Source: Annona cherimola
Lineage: Eukaryota; Streptophyta; Magnoliopsida; Magnoliales; Annonaceae
DNA length: 64,000 nucleotides
Direction of reading: 5' to 3'
NCBI GenBank assembly: GCA_030490835.1
Contig: CM059975.1
Span: 60,255,174 to 60,319,173 of the forward strand
Every line of letters starts with the position of its first letter. Position 1 is the stretch's first letter. The notes under the pieces are model-generated. The model saw only the letters and a program-made list of their open reading frames with translations. It was not told the DNA's origin and did no database searches. The position numbers and the translations under genes are program-made. Below are positions 11,334-22,613 of this stretch, piece after piece.

Positions 11334-11751
11334 AGTTGAATTTGTTTTGTTTTTAGTTTTTAAGATGTTGGGTTGGGTAGTTTGTATATAGGTTTGCATT
11401 TGCATTTGCTTTTGAAACTTGTATACAATGCTTTGATAATATATGAAAAGTTTATCAAAAAGTTTGTTTATGTTCTATTTACCTATGAAAAGTTTGTTAT
11501 ATGCTCTATTTATGTTCTGTTATGAAATTGAAATGGTTGATTGAATGTTTATGTGCCATATTAAACTTGTGACTTATTTAAGAAATCATTGAAAATTAAA
11601 TATGCAAATGTTGAAATGGAATATGTATGTCAATTTCATTAAGTTCAAAAGGTAAATGATCTATGATTATCCTAAAAATATCAAAACAAAATAAAATGAC
11701 ATGTTTTAAAGATATCGAAAGGTATATACTCAAATCGGTTTTGTCAATAAT
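11334..11751 (+). other. AT-rich 3' untranslated spacer of copia A
   Basis: About 420 bp of AT-rich sequence between the two polypurine tracts. No ORF or known motif was seen, apart from short repeats of TATGAAAAGTTTGTT type near 11440-11500. Confidence 0.6.
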
Positions 11752-11766
11752 AAAAAAGGGGGAGAT
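11752..11766 (+). promoter_or_regulatory. Polypurine tract, copia A 3' LTR primer
   Basis: AAAAAAGGGGGAGAT lies immediately before the 3' LTR. It primes plus-strand cDNA synthesis. The same sequence is next to the 3' LTR of copy B (22325-22337 on the minus strand), which fixes the LTR start at 11767. Confidence 0.8.
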
Positions 11767-13301
11767 TACTGGAAACGAGTGTTGAAATCAAAGGCAAAAT
11801 ACCCAAATCATATGTTTTGATGATTAACAACTCAATTTGAGTAAGTTTTGGCTACTAATATGTTTGTGAAATGTTTTAAGGTTGTAAAAATGAAAAATAT
11901 AAAGCATGACAGGTCAAGTCGATTCCCAAGTCAACTCAGGCATCGACTAAGCCAAGTCGATCGCCAAGTCGACTCCAGCATCGACTTCAAGGGCATTTTT
12001 TTGGCCAGCGCTGAAATTAGGGACCAAGAGCTGCCAAAGTCGCAAACGAAGTCGACTCCGCATGCGACTTGGGTGAAGTCGCAGACCAAGTCGACTCCAG
12101 TATCGACTTCAGACTGACAGCACAGAATTTGAAGAACAAAGTCGCAAACCAAGTCGACTTGACATTCGACTTGAGTTGAAGACCAAGTCGACCCAAACAT
12201 TCAACTTGGATCAAATGAAGAACAAATCAACTCCAAAACAAGCAAAGTTGCATGAATTCATCATTTTGGATCAAGAACACACATTTGAACATTTTCATGA
12301 ACTCCAATATTCAAGTATTCAATATTTCAAGTCACGGAGCTAAAGGATTTCAAGTAAGAATGAATATACTGAGTTTCAAATGATATAAATCAAGGAAAGA
12401 ACATTTAATTTGAAGAAATTTAAGTGACCAAAGTCATCTCCAAGAAATTCAAGTTCAACTATCAAGCTAAGAAAGTGAAGTCGCACCCGAAGTCGACTCC
12501 ACATGCGACTTGGGTCAAGTTCGAGACCAAGTCGACTTGAGGAGGAACTTGAGCAGCCTGCTTACATCCGAAGTCACACCCGAAGTCGACTCCAGCCTGT
12601 GATTTGGGTGAAGTCGCACCCGAAGTTGACTCCACCTGCAACTTGGGTCATAACGTTCGAAAATTTGAACATTGGCGCATTTATTATGCGCGAACCAACT
12701 CTCTAATGTTCAAATCTCTCCTTCCATTATATATAGACACTCAAACGAACGTGAAAGCATATAGAAAAGAGCAAAAACAGAAGATACTAAGTTCAAAATT
12801 CCTTTTTCCTAGCCTTGAGCGATCTATACACTTTTGAAGGAAGAACGAGCTTTAAACTATTTGGTATTGGTGTTTTAAACTAAGTGATAGCAAAGTAGCG
12901 TTGTGACTGGAGTGGAAACTCATCAACTACTTGTGCTAAGGGTTGTATATGCCCCCTAGAGCTAGAATTTAGAAGAGAGCGGAGGCTCTAGTTGTATATG
13001 CCCCTTAGAGATAGAATCTAGAAGAGAGCGGAGGCTCTAGTTGTATTCGTGAAATACATAATGAAACCCAAGTCGCAAGGAGTGTGAGCTTGGAAGAGTG
13101 GAGTAGGGAAGGTTGCCCGAACCACTATAAAATCTTGTCTATTGATTTTTATTTCTGCTTTCATTATCTTATTATTTTCCATTTGTTTCATTAAAGGGGA
13201 CTGAATTAATCCGGGGTAAAGTTTCTGTTTAAAGCGAAAAAATTTTAATACCCAATTCAACCCTCCCCTCTTGGGTAATTTCCGTTAACTCGGGACCAAC
13301 A
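11767..13301 (+). repeat. Copia A 3' LTR
   Basis: It begins TACTGGAAA where copy B begins TGTTGGAAA, so the canonical TG has mutated to TA; it ends CCAACA. A TATATATA box is at 12728-12735. Two GTCGAC palindrome clusters lie at 11908-12215 and 12475-12650. Two CTAGAGC...GCTCTAG hairpin units lie at 12950-13045, followed by the nested stem-loop region (about 13059-13135) whose inner stem has TCGCA/TGTGA with a G-T pair. It lacks about 130 bp present in the 5' LTR near 685-830. Confidence 0.88.
11908..12650 (+). repeat. GTCGAC palindrome clusters in copia A 3' LTR
   Basis: Many copies of AAGTCGACTCCA alternate with GCGACTTGGGTGAAGTCGC. Each contains the 6-bp palindrome GTCGAC or half-sites AAGTCG/CGACTT that are inverted to one another. 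Equivalent clusters occur in every copia LTR of this window, in the U3-like part upstream of the TATA box. They are spaced irregularly and are not a simple tandem repeat. Confidence 0.8.
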
Positions 13302-16300
13302 AAAAATTCCGCCACGTGGACAATAATCCTGTTTCACATTTACCAATTGATAACAATATTGGAGCCTTAGGTTGTGACGCCTCAGGTCGGGGGCACCACA
13401 ATTTCACACTACAACTTCAGCTATTTGAACTTGGTATTTGAAATTATAATTACCAACATAAAACCAAATTCATTAGTAGCCTTAATTATCTCAAATTGTT
13501 TGTTAATAATCAAAAGTTGTATATTAATTTGCAATTATGCTAGTTGAGTTTGTAATAACACCAAACCTTGAAATGTTCAATAGAAATGACTTCATTCCTT
13601 TAGTTAATGTGTTTGTCCATTGATAGCATCAAGGAGATGATCCAACTCTAAGGACAATGGTTTCTTCGTAATCTACCTTAAAAATTAAACTAATAAACAT
13701 ATTAGGTAGCTCAGGAAAATGTCTTCATGCATTTTAACTAATTCATGTGCATATCTAAAAATCTCTCTTATACAATAACATTACATATCTACATATTAGC
13801 TAGTTCGTGTGTTCTAAACATGTTAATCGAAAAATGTGTTTTGAACAAGAATGGCATATTTAATTGTCCCTCAAAATGGAAAACTAGAAAATAAGGCAAA
13901 TGGTCACCTATTGCTATTCAATTCGTCGCGCAGCATATTTTAAATAAGAATATCAGATTCTGAATTGGGATGAAAGATAAGTGTAGATGTTAGCTTTTGT
14001 TGCAAGTGCACAAGCTTTATCTTCTATGCATTGAAGAAGAGGGATAGCTAAAAATGGTGCAAAATGCTAGCTGAAGAAAATAGCCAAAAGACTAAAGCAA
14101 GAATTTTTTTTTGCAATTTATACATATGCGGTTTTTGCATGTACTTTTCAATACTCAACCTCTCTACTCACTTCTTACATGAATTGGAGATCCAAAGGCT
14201 GAGATTTCGATCACCAAAGTAAACAACTGGATTAGGCATTGCACAATAATTTTCGTTCAGAATGAATACATGTGAATAAATCTCATTATATTATATTCTC
14301 TAATTATAATCAAAAGTATATATCATTTAAATTCTTCTATTCTATTTTATTAGTTAATAATATCTTATATGTATGAAAAAACTAAATTTTAAATCTAATG
14401 GATGATTTTTCTTAAAATGTAATCAAGAAAATAATAAAGTTTTGGAGGGCACTCACCAACAATGACCAACCCACTTAGAGAACAATGTAAAGTCAAACTC
14501 CATTCGTTGATTTTAAGATTGTCATTTATTTAGTTAAAAAACTAAATTTCTTCCTCATTATCAAATAGGTGCATGATTCTTGTTTGATAAATGTATAAAA
14601 TCAACGTAACAAAATGTTAGGGTTATCTCTTGCATTCTACATATGCGTAGACTACATAATAGTTTCACATGTGATAGTACATGGTGAATATACAAGAGAA
14701 TGCATATTGATTTGTATATGTACCCATGAAAGTCCTATTTAGAGGTGTATGAGTCAAAATTTTAGTGGAGTCCTGAGAAGTGTCTCAATGGAGAGTAAGA
14801 GAAGGATCGTTAGCATATCTTCTTTGAAAATATGCATGAGACATTTAGAGACTTGAATATAAGTCATTCAGCATGTGTCTTTATAATTTATTTATCATAG
14901 TAAACTATTATTTTTCCCTTATTTTTTCCTTACATGTTAAAGAGCTTTCCACGTAAATCTTAGTCTCTTGTGTGGCTTATCTTGTAATTATTTATTTGAT
15001 CCTGATTTGTTGTGTATGCTTCAGTAATAATCTGTTTCAACATGAATGATGTTTCCTAGCATAAAATGTTAATTTTGCGAATGTTAATTTAATAGCAAAA
15101 CTATTTAAAACATTCTTCCTTTGTGGATGAACCATTCGATAAATAATTATAATATTTTAATGCATTTATGGCTAGATACAGATGTTTTTCATAGTTTTGC
15201 ACACAATCATATAATTTTAGCATTTGGGCCACCACTATGACAAATTCACTTGATATGGTTAATTTTTTGGTTATGTATAATGTAGATTTACTTGCATTAG
15301 ATATATTTTGGCTACAGCTAATTATTAGACTTTACTTCTACATAACTTGCTTATATATAAGTGGTTCCATGTAATCCCTTCATTTTAATAAGTTGATATT
15401 TGATGCAAAATTCAACCCATTATATTTTATTTGACTAGGAGAGTAAATTTATTCCAAATCAAATAAATGCATGGGCCACATTTGCTTTAAAATATGTATA
15501 TTTATGTGTAAATTAAAAAAATATTTAAATTTATTCACTTATGCATTAGAATATAATAATACTATATATAATCATTTATCCACATAATAATGATATGTTA
15601 GATTTCAGAAATATTGCTTTAAACTTTATATTTAGCATTAAACTACTTTTTTGATGAAGATCATTGAACCAGTTTTATTATACCAATTTTACACATTTAG
15701 AGATAAGGCCCACTGCAGATTGACAATAGGCAAATGAAAATGTTTCTATGAAAAATAAATGACGCTAAATATAATAGATGAAGTGAATTTTCATTAATTA
15801 TGAAGATATTAAAAATGAAGTGAGTTACATAGAAGAGATGTTTCATAGATGTAAAGTCTTTAATTATTTATCTATAGATAATTGGTTGCTTTTAAGTAGT
15901 GGCATTAGGTGTTTAGTTAAATATAACCATTTTTACATCAATTGCAACCAAAAATACATCCATGAAAATTTAGTTGCAAATAGTAATAAAATTTTTTGAT
16001 GCAATTAGATAAGATGTAGCCAAAAATAGCGAAATTGAAATTTTAGCTGGAACAAGTTGGTCGCACATGTTATTCTTATAGTGACACCTAATATTTGGAA
16101 TAAAATATTTTTGTAAATACAATTTTAAACGATGATAACAGATATGTGAGAACTTGGTATTTTTATATTATTATTATTATAATTCATTTATGGCCATAAG
16201 GTAATTTGCGGATATGCTATTAGAAATTAATGATGATTTGACAATTGGGTTGTATGAGACATCGTTCATGAGCATGTTAGACACGAGTACGAGTTATGGC

Positions 16301-16509
16301 ATTGGCATGTTTCTGTAATTTCACTACCTAGTTATAATATGATTTATTAGCCATTGATTTGAAGGTGTATGATTGACACATTATGAGGGGTACTATGACT
16401 AGCTTAAACCTCATAGAGTAGGCATGAGATTCGACCTGCTCGGTTAAGTTGCAGGGGTCAAGGGAATAGGGGTATGAGTTTGGTCTCAAGGGCTCGCATT
16501 AGGCATGAC
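13302..16509. other. AT-rich region without recognisable genes
   Basis: No frame over 60 codons and no conserved domain. Two pieces look retroelement-derived. Around 13371-13401 GTGACGCCTCAGGTCGGGG resembles the end of the gypsy-type LTRs in this window. At 16240-16514 there is a GC-richer block (TCAAGGGCTCGCATTAGGC) of the kind seen inside gypsy LTRs; it continues across solo LTR C to the edge of element D. A possible CACTA terminus is listed separately. The rest shows nothing I can name. Confidence 0.55.
15960..16083 (-). mobile_element. Possible terminus of a CACTA-type DNA transposon
   Basis: Read on the minus strand from 16083 the sequence starts CACTATAAGAATAACATGTG, like the terminal inverted repeats of plant CACTA elements. 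It is followed by subterminal motifs around GGTTGCAA and TTGGCTACATC. I could not find a matching opposite end or a 3-bp target duplication, so this may be a fragment or a coincidence. Confidence 0.3.
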
Positions 16510-16514
16510 CCACT

Positions 16515-17818
16515 TGTTGATCATATGCTTGCTTTAAGAATGATTAATTTGATTTTGATGATTAACAAATAATTGAAATATCATTAAAAAGGATCTAATA
16601 CATTTGTCTAAGTGTTCTCAGATATTTTATCTCTAATTATGTGTATGAAAATGAAAATGTGAAATAATTTAAGTTTCAAGAGTTCAAGTTCATGCATTGC
16701 AAGTTCTGTAAAGTGAAGTCTCAGCCCAAGTCGACTTCACTTGCGACTTGGTGAAGTCTCAGACCCAAGTCGACTTCGCCTGCGACTTCGGAAGTGAAGT
16801 CTCAATCCAAGTCGACTTCACTTGCAACTTGATGAAGTCCCAGACCCAAGTGGACTTCACCTGCAACTTCGAAGGCAAAATTCTGGACAGCAAATTTTAG
16901 CAAGACAAAGTCGCATCCCAAGTCGACTTCACCTATCCGAAGTCGACTCCACTCATCCGAAGTCGACTCCACTTGCGACTTCAACTCGTAACGGTCGAAA
17001 ATCCGAACGTTGGAGCTCTAAATGCACGTGAACCTCCACTCCAACGGCTAGAACCTTTTTTCCTCTATATATACCATTGAAGAATGAACGTGGAAGAGAG
17101 AGAGAAGGAGGAAAGAAAGAGGAAAACACAAGTTGGGCTTTCATCTTCTAATATTCAAGTGTGTTGAAGTTATTTGAACAACTATTGAAGCTTCAAGTGC
17201 TACAACTTCCAAGTGTGCTTTCAAGATTATCATCTCCACATGACAAGGAGCTTCCGGTGCTTATCGAATACACGTTGTAAAGTGTAATCTCTCTTTTATG
17301 TTGAATAACTATTTATTTGTTTTATGTTGTTGCCTTGGATCGGTGTTGGAGACCGAATTCAAGAAGAAGCAAAACATGGGGTTGGTTTGAGTTTGTCTCA
17401 CTAACGGGTTTTGCTTGATTGGTTGGAGTTTGTCTCACCAATAGATTGGACTTGGTTGGTTGGAGTTGGTCTCACCAACAAGTGATTATTGTATATGCCC
17501 CCTAGAGCTAGAATCTAGAAGAGAGCGGGTGCTCTAGATTGTATTGAAAATACAATAGTGGAACCCAAGACACAACGGGTGTGTGCTTGGAAGAGTGGAG
17601 TAGGGAAGGTTGCCCGAACCACTATATATTGTTGTCTCTTGTTTGGTTTGATTATTTATATTTTTATATTCCATTTGCACCCTCTCATTCCATCTCATAT
17701 CACGTTTCATCAAGGGGATTAAACTTTCAAGGGGTTAAGTTTTAATTTACCAAAGAATTTTTCAAGAACCCAATTCACCCCTCCCCTCTTGGGTTTTGCC
17801 ATAAACTCGGGGCCAACA
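16515..17818 (+). mobile_element. Copia solo LTR C
   Basis: It starts TGTTGATCAT, ends GGCCAACA, and is flanked by the perfect duplication CCACT (16510-16514 and 17819-17823). It belongs to the family of the A and B LTRs but is a distinct subgroup. It has a GTCGAC cluster at 16714-16990, a TATATATA box at 17066-17073, one CTAGAGC hairpin unit at 17498-17537, and the nested stem-loop at 17556-17624 in which both sides of one inner base pair have changed (ACACA/TGTGT). No internal sequence is present. It sits 6 bp before the LTR of element D. Confidence 0.9.
17556..17624 (+). promoter_or_regulatory. Nested stem-loop in solo LTR C with compensatory change
   Basis: Outer stem TAGTGG/CCACTA; inner stem CCAAG-ACACA pairing with TGTGT-(G)-CTTGG around the loop ACGGG. 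In the A 5' LTR, the B 3' LTR and K the inner pair is TCACA/TGTGA. The matched change supports a structured RNA. Confidence 0.55.
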
Positions 17819-17829
17819 CCACTTAGTGG

Positions 17830-19503
17830 TGAGTTATCATGGCCCATTTCAGACTTTATTTGTACGTTATTTCGAGAGATTAGGCTTAGTTTGCATTCAT
17901 TTAGCTTAATTTCCACTCACTTTGCATTTTAGGAGCATTATTTAGTTTGTTTGCATTTTCACCACTAATCAAGCATTTTTAGTCCATTTGCTTAGTTTTT
18001 CCATCTTTTTCAGGAAGGACGGGCAATATGAAGGCATGCGGGCGAGTGGAATGCATAACGAAATCAAGTCACGAGGCATGTGGATGGCGCCTAGGCGCCA
18101 ACCATTGGCGCCCAGGCACCACCCTGTGTGCCCTTACCAGAACTTCAGCATAACCCAGCAAACAAATAGCTTCCAGTGAGTTGACGCCTAGGCGCCAACT
18201 AGGGGCGCCCAAGCGCCACCATACCAACATGTAGATCAGCATAATAGGGTTTTTGAAGCCACAACTCACAACTGCTTCCAGGGAGTTGGCGCTTACCTGG
18301 CGCCTAGGCGCCAGGCATGATCACACAGGTGTGTTTAGGAGAAGCTCCAAGTCATGAAATCCAGGGAGTTGCTGTCTAGGCGCCAAGACATGAATTCTTA
18401 TTGTTTGCAAAAAAGTTCCAAGTTGCCCAGCACACAGAGAATTCGCGCCTAGGCATTAATATGCATCCGTATGCACAGATTTCAGTGTGTGTGCTGCACA
18501 CTGTCAATCAATAAATAGATCCTAGAGGTTTGCGCGGGAGAAATAAGAGAGGAGAGAGCCCAAAAACGGAATTCCACATAAGAGAAAGATGAAATCGCGA
18601 TCAAAGCACAGATTGAAAAGATGATCCAACTCCGTTGGTGGAAGCCACCGGAAAATCAGCTTTCTCTTATTCTTTCTATTTTTCTTTCTTTGCTTTCATG
18701 GATACTTTCAATATGGATGTAATGGATGTTATGATCACGTCTTTGAACTAAACCTCCATAAGATGGATGTTAGGATGAATTGAACTCTAATTTATATTGT
18801 CTTGGTTCTTTGAAATTCAGGAATGAATATTTAATTTTATATATGATTGTGTATAATTTACCTTTGCATGTGTGATTTTAATGCTTTTTACAAGATTAGC
18901 TACCTTGTAAGATGATTTCATTGCTTGATTTGTCCTTGGAAGAGGAAAATCTCTGCTAGATTCATGTGCAGGGCATAGGTTTCCTCTTAGTTAAGGGGAG
19001 TTGTTTAATGGATATGAATATACCGTTAAACCTTGTGTAGTCATTAAACAGGTTATGAGTTTATCAATTTCACTTTATTTAATAGCTTGGGAACATAGCA
19101 ATTAAATAAGGTGTAATTAGCTTTATATAGTGTTAGAAGACATATATAAAGATTATTGAACTTGGGCTAGTAAATCCATACACAATCCAATCAAAAAGAA
19201 CCAATGCGATATAGTTTAGATTCAAGGATTCCGAGCTATCCATTTGTCATCCCTGATTAGTAACTCCGTTTCTACTATCCCGCAGTTCCGTGAACTCTAC
19301 TCTAATTTCTCTTTGCAGTTGTTAGCTTTAGTTTAAATCCATAAACTCAGAACTTTCTACCCATCGAAAGCAATTAACTAATTAATAATTCTGGTTAATA
19401 ATTTCTCGTGGGAACGATACTTTACTCACTCTTTATTACTTGACACGGCACGTATACTTACGTAAATAGTGAGTATTTTAATTGACATATACACAGCTCG
19501 TCA
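17830..19503 (+). repeat. Athila-like element D, 5' LTR
   Basis: It ends CAGCTCGTCA directly before a tRNA-Asp-type primer site, and it matches the minus-strand LTRs at 30347-31870 and 36332-37916. It begins TGAGTTATCATGG, whereas the related LTR at 30347-31870 begins with the inverted repeat TGATAACTCG...CGAGTTATCA; one arm appears lost in D. GGCGCCTAGGCGCC palindromes lie at 18086-18099 and 18299-18312. The region 18500-19500 is AT-rich and matches R/U5 of the relatives. The partner 3' LTR is not in the window. Confidence 0.82.
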
Positions 19504-19509
19504 AGTTTT

Positions 19510-19527
19510 TGGCGCTGTTGCTGGGGA
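19510..19527 (+). promoter_or_regulatory. Primer binding site, element D
   Basis: TGGCGCTGTTGCTGGGGA lies a few bases after the LTR end. It matches the complement of the plant tRNA-Asp 3' end (TGGCGCCGTTGCCGGGGA) at 16 of 18 positions. Athila elements use this primer. Confidence 0.75.
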
Positions 19528-19666
19528 ATTGTATAGCTAATTATCATTAGTTTTATTGCTTTCTTGTATAATTCTGTAGAATAGTTCATTTTCATAATTT
19601 CTTTTAGTTTAGGATTTTTCCGCTAGTTCAATTGAATTGGTCTTTGCAGGTAAATCTGATTTTTGC

Positions 19667-20472
19667 ATGCACCGAGGCAGAGCTGAAAAGGAGATTATTA
19701 TTCCTTTTTATCTGGAACCCGAACGAACTTATTTGAGAAGGCGTCGTAAGAGCAGGGGAGCTAGGAACCAACAACATAATATGGAGCGCATCGAGAACTA
19801 GGATGAGAATGTTCACATAAACCAACAGGGGAACCAAAGGATGGAGGTTCCAATTCATCCACCTCAAGATGATTTGGACCAACCCATTTGGGATCTCATT
19901 GCACTTGGCCAGAATGCAATTCAAACTAGCATCACACCTCCTCCTATCGACACCAACAACTTTGAGATCAAACTGGTGATTTTCCAGATGCTCCAGTCCA
20001 TTGGGCAGTTTGGAGGGAGAGCGTCTGAAGACCCACACCGCCATTTATGAAAATTTCGACAGATTATGAACATGTTTAAGCAGAACGGAGTCTCCGACAA
20101 GGCAATGTGGCTTCGGAATTTTCCATTTTTCTCTATGGGATAGAGCTTTGAAGTGAATGGACTCTTTGCCCCCGAACTCTGTCAACATATGGAACGACTT
20201 GGCTCAGAAATTCCTGGAGAAATATTTCCCACCTGCCAAGTTAGCCAAGCTGAGGATGGACATAGTCTCGTTCAAGCAACACGGAGAGGAGACCCTATCA
20301 GAGGAGTAGGATCGCTTCAAAGACCTGCTCCGGAAGTGCACGCATCATAGAATTTAGCCCTGGGTTCAAATTCAATTTTTTTATAACGGTCTTCAGGATT
20401 CCACATGTCACATGGTGGATTTTTCATCAAACGGTTCCCTACTGAGGAAAAGTTATCGAGAATCGTACGCCC
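19667..20472 (+). pseudogene. gag: Element D gag, first part (broken)
   Basis: The ATG at 19667 opens a basic N-terminus (MHRGRAEKEII, then RRRRKSRG) in the normal Athila gag style. Conserved pieces follow in changing frames: FEIKLVIFQMLQSIGQFGG, DPHRHL then a TGA, FKQNGVSDKAMWLRNFPF, and then in another frame the segment around SVNTWNDLAQKFLEKYFP and HGEETLSEE. Stops lie near 19800, 20049 and 20350. At 20472 the frame is cut by copia element B; the next residues of gag continue at 29470. Confidence 0.8.
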
Positions 20473-22324
20473 TGTTGGTCCCGAGTTAATGACAGTTACC
20501 CAATAGGGGAGGGGCGAATTGGGTATTTAAAAATTTACAACTTAAAGAAAAACTTTACCCCGGATTAATCTAGTCCCCTTTATAAAGAAACAAATGAGAG
20601 CAATAATGTAAAGAGCAGAAACAAAAATGAACACACAAGATTTTATAGTGGTTCGGGCAACCTCCCTACTCCACTCTCCCAAGCTCACACCCCTTGTGAC
20701 TTGGGTTCCACTATTTATTTCGCGAATACAACTAGAGTCTCCACTCTCTTATAGATTCTAGCTCTAGGGGGCATATACAACTAGAGCCTCTGCTCTCTTC
20801 TAGATTCTAGCTCTAGGGGGCATCAATAATACACAGCACAAGCAGGTGATGAGTTCCACTCCAATCACACACTACTTTGCTTACACTTGTTCTTAGCTAC
20901 CCAAGCTAAAACAAGTTCAATACAACAAATAATAATAAAAGAAAGTTTCTACACGTTACTGTTGTGTAGACGCAGATTTGGTGCAGAGAAGAACTTGTAG
21001 TGTAGGCTTAGAGATTCAGCAAGCAGCTCTTGGTAGTTTGGAAGCAAAGTTCTTCTTCTCAATGTTGGCTTGATCACTTAATGCTCTTGAAGATAGGAGT
21101 TATGCACACTTAATGAATTCTCAGCTACCCTCCTCATTCATATTGAATGACTTTTATAATTGTGGAGGGAATCCGAACGTTTGGGGGTAGGTGACTCGCA
21201 TTTAATGCGCCAACGTTCGAAAATTTTCTGACCGTTGCGACCCAAGTCGAAGGTGGAGTCGACTTCGGGTGCGACTTCGCCTGTTCGCAACTTCTTCAAG
21301 TTCCATTCTGGGTCGACTTGGTCCTCGACTTGACCCAAGTCGCAGGTGGAGTCGACTTCGGGTGCGACTTCACCTCGACAGCTTGCTTGATGAACTTGAA
21401 ATCCTTGGAATGCTTTGCTTGCTTGAGTTTCTTCCTGTTTGGTTGTTTCTTCCTTGATTTATATCTCTTTGGACCACTGTGTTATCATTCTAGCTTGATG
21501 TCCTTTAGCTCCATGATTTGCAAACCTTGAGTCCTTGAGTCTTGAATCTTTTGTATTCATGAACAAATCCAATATATTTTGATTAAAATTGTTGAATTCA
21601 TGCATCTTGCTTTCTTTGGACTTGAATTAGTCTTCATATGTTCCAAGTCGAACATCGAAGTCGACTTGATCTTCAACTTGACTCAAGTTCTACCTTGAAA
21701 TCGATCTAATCCCCGATTTGGCTTCTGAAGTTTCTGCCCTGTCCAACTGAAGTCGATACTGGAGTCGACTTTGGTCTGCGACTTCACCCAAGTCGCATGC
21801 GGAGTCGACTTCGTCTCCGACTTCGGCAGCTCTGCTCCTCGATTTTAACTCTGGACAGAAATGACGCCTCCAAGTCGCGACTGGAGTCGACTTGGTCTGC
21901 AACTTCACCTCAAGTCGCAAGCAGAGTCGACTTGGGATGCGACTTCGGCAGTTCTCGTTCTCGATTTCAACTCTGGAAGGAAATGACGTTTCGAAGTCGA
22001 TGCTGGAGTCGACTTGGTCTGCGACTTCACCCAAGTCGCAAGCGGAGTCGACTTGGGATGCGACTTCGGCACCTCTCATTCTCGATTTCAACTCTGGTAG
22101 GGAATGACGTCTTGAAGTCGCTTCTTGAGTCGACTTGGGGATCGACTTGGCCTAAGTTGAAGCCTGAGTCGACTTGAAAATCGACTTGACTTGCCATGCT
22201 TCATATTCTTCAAATTTATAACCTTAAGTCATTTCCACAAACATGTTAGTAACCAAAACTTACTCAAATTGATTTGTTAATCATCAAAAGATAGACTTGG
22301 CTTATTTTCCACATATTTCCAACA
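20473..22324 (-). repeat. Copia B 3' LTR
   Basis: On the minus strand it runs from TGTTGGAAATATG to GGGACCAACA. The TATA box is TATAAAA (21152-21158, minus). GTCGAC clusters lie at 21238-21378 and 21650-22190. Two hairpin units of the CTAGAGC type lie at 20725-20825, and the nested stem-loop at 20646-20713. Confidence 0.93.
21238..22190 (-). repeat. GTCGAC palindrome clusters in copia B 3' LTR
   Basis: Two clusters (21238-21378 and 21650-22190) of GTCGAC-centred units with inverted CGACTT/AAGTCG half-sites, separated by about 270 bp of plain sequence. The same pair of clusters is at 28378-28518 and 28790-29335 in the 5' LTR. They generate Arg/Ser-rich spurious ORFs on both strands. Confidence 0.8.
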
Positions 22325-22337
22325 ATCTCCCCCTTTT
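22325..22337 (-). promoter_or_regulatory. Polypurine tract, copia B
   Basis: On the minus strand AAAAGGGGGAGAT directly precedes the 3' LTR. A second tract with AAAAAGGGGGAGAA lies at 22500-22517. At about 22565-22600 a short sequence matches the region near 10795-10830 of A, which marks where the env-like region was deleted. Confidence 0.8.
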
Positions 22338-22613
22338 GGATGATTGACAAAACTGATTTGAGTGTATACCTTTCAATGTCTTAAAAACATACCAATTTTG
22401 CATTTTGAAGTTTTTTTTTCATCATTTTATCATACTCATGCAAACATTCAAACAAAAACTTAAAACCAGTCATAAAAATATAGACTCAAATCCCGATCTC
22501 TTCTCCCCCTTTTTGTCAATGAATCAAAAAAATTGAGATAGAGTGAGTAAAATTTTATGAGAATGGTGGGGTTGCTCCCCCTGAACCTGTGCTGCTCCTC
22601 AGTTTGTGCTTTG

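Larger units (their letters stand above)
1..13301 (+). mobile_element. Copia element A, Sirevirus-type LTR retrotransposon (5' end outside window)
   Basis: The order is partial 5' LTR (1-1310), tRNA-iMet primer site, gag, protease, integrase, reverse transcriptase/RNase H, env-like region, two polypurine tracts and 3' LTR (11767-13301). Protease-integrase-RT order is the Ty1/copia order. The long coiled-coil gag with two zinc knuckles, the repeated AAAAAGGGGGAGA tracts and the env-like ORF are traits known from Sireviruses, so I assign it there. The start of the window aligns with about position 12168 of the 3' LTR, so roughly 400 bp of the 5' LTR is missing. The left target duplication therefore cannot be seen; the right flank is AAAAA. 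Gag is interrupted by a gypsy-type solo LTR (2469-5181). Many stops and frameshifts make it defective. Confidence 0.9.

Noticed and set aside
13302..13306. AAAAA as right target duplication of copia A
   Set aside because: The left flank is outside the window, and a homopolymer flank is weak evidence; cannot be tested here.
13302..16514. Possible host gene in the gap between elements A and C
   Set aside because: No frame above 60 codons, no codon-like composition, and no convincing splice-site-bounded exons.
21797..22177. Arg/Ser-rich ORFs (also 28937-29203, 61978-62223)
   Set aside because: They are translations of the GTCGAC palindrome clusters; both strands are open for the same compositional reason.
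21238..22190. Regularly spaced repeats that might suggest a CRISPR array or satellite
   Set aside because: Spacing and spacer length are irregular, the units lie inside LTRs, and the window is plant nuclear DNA.
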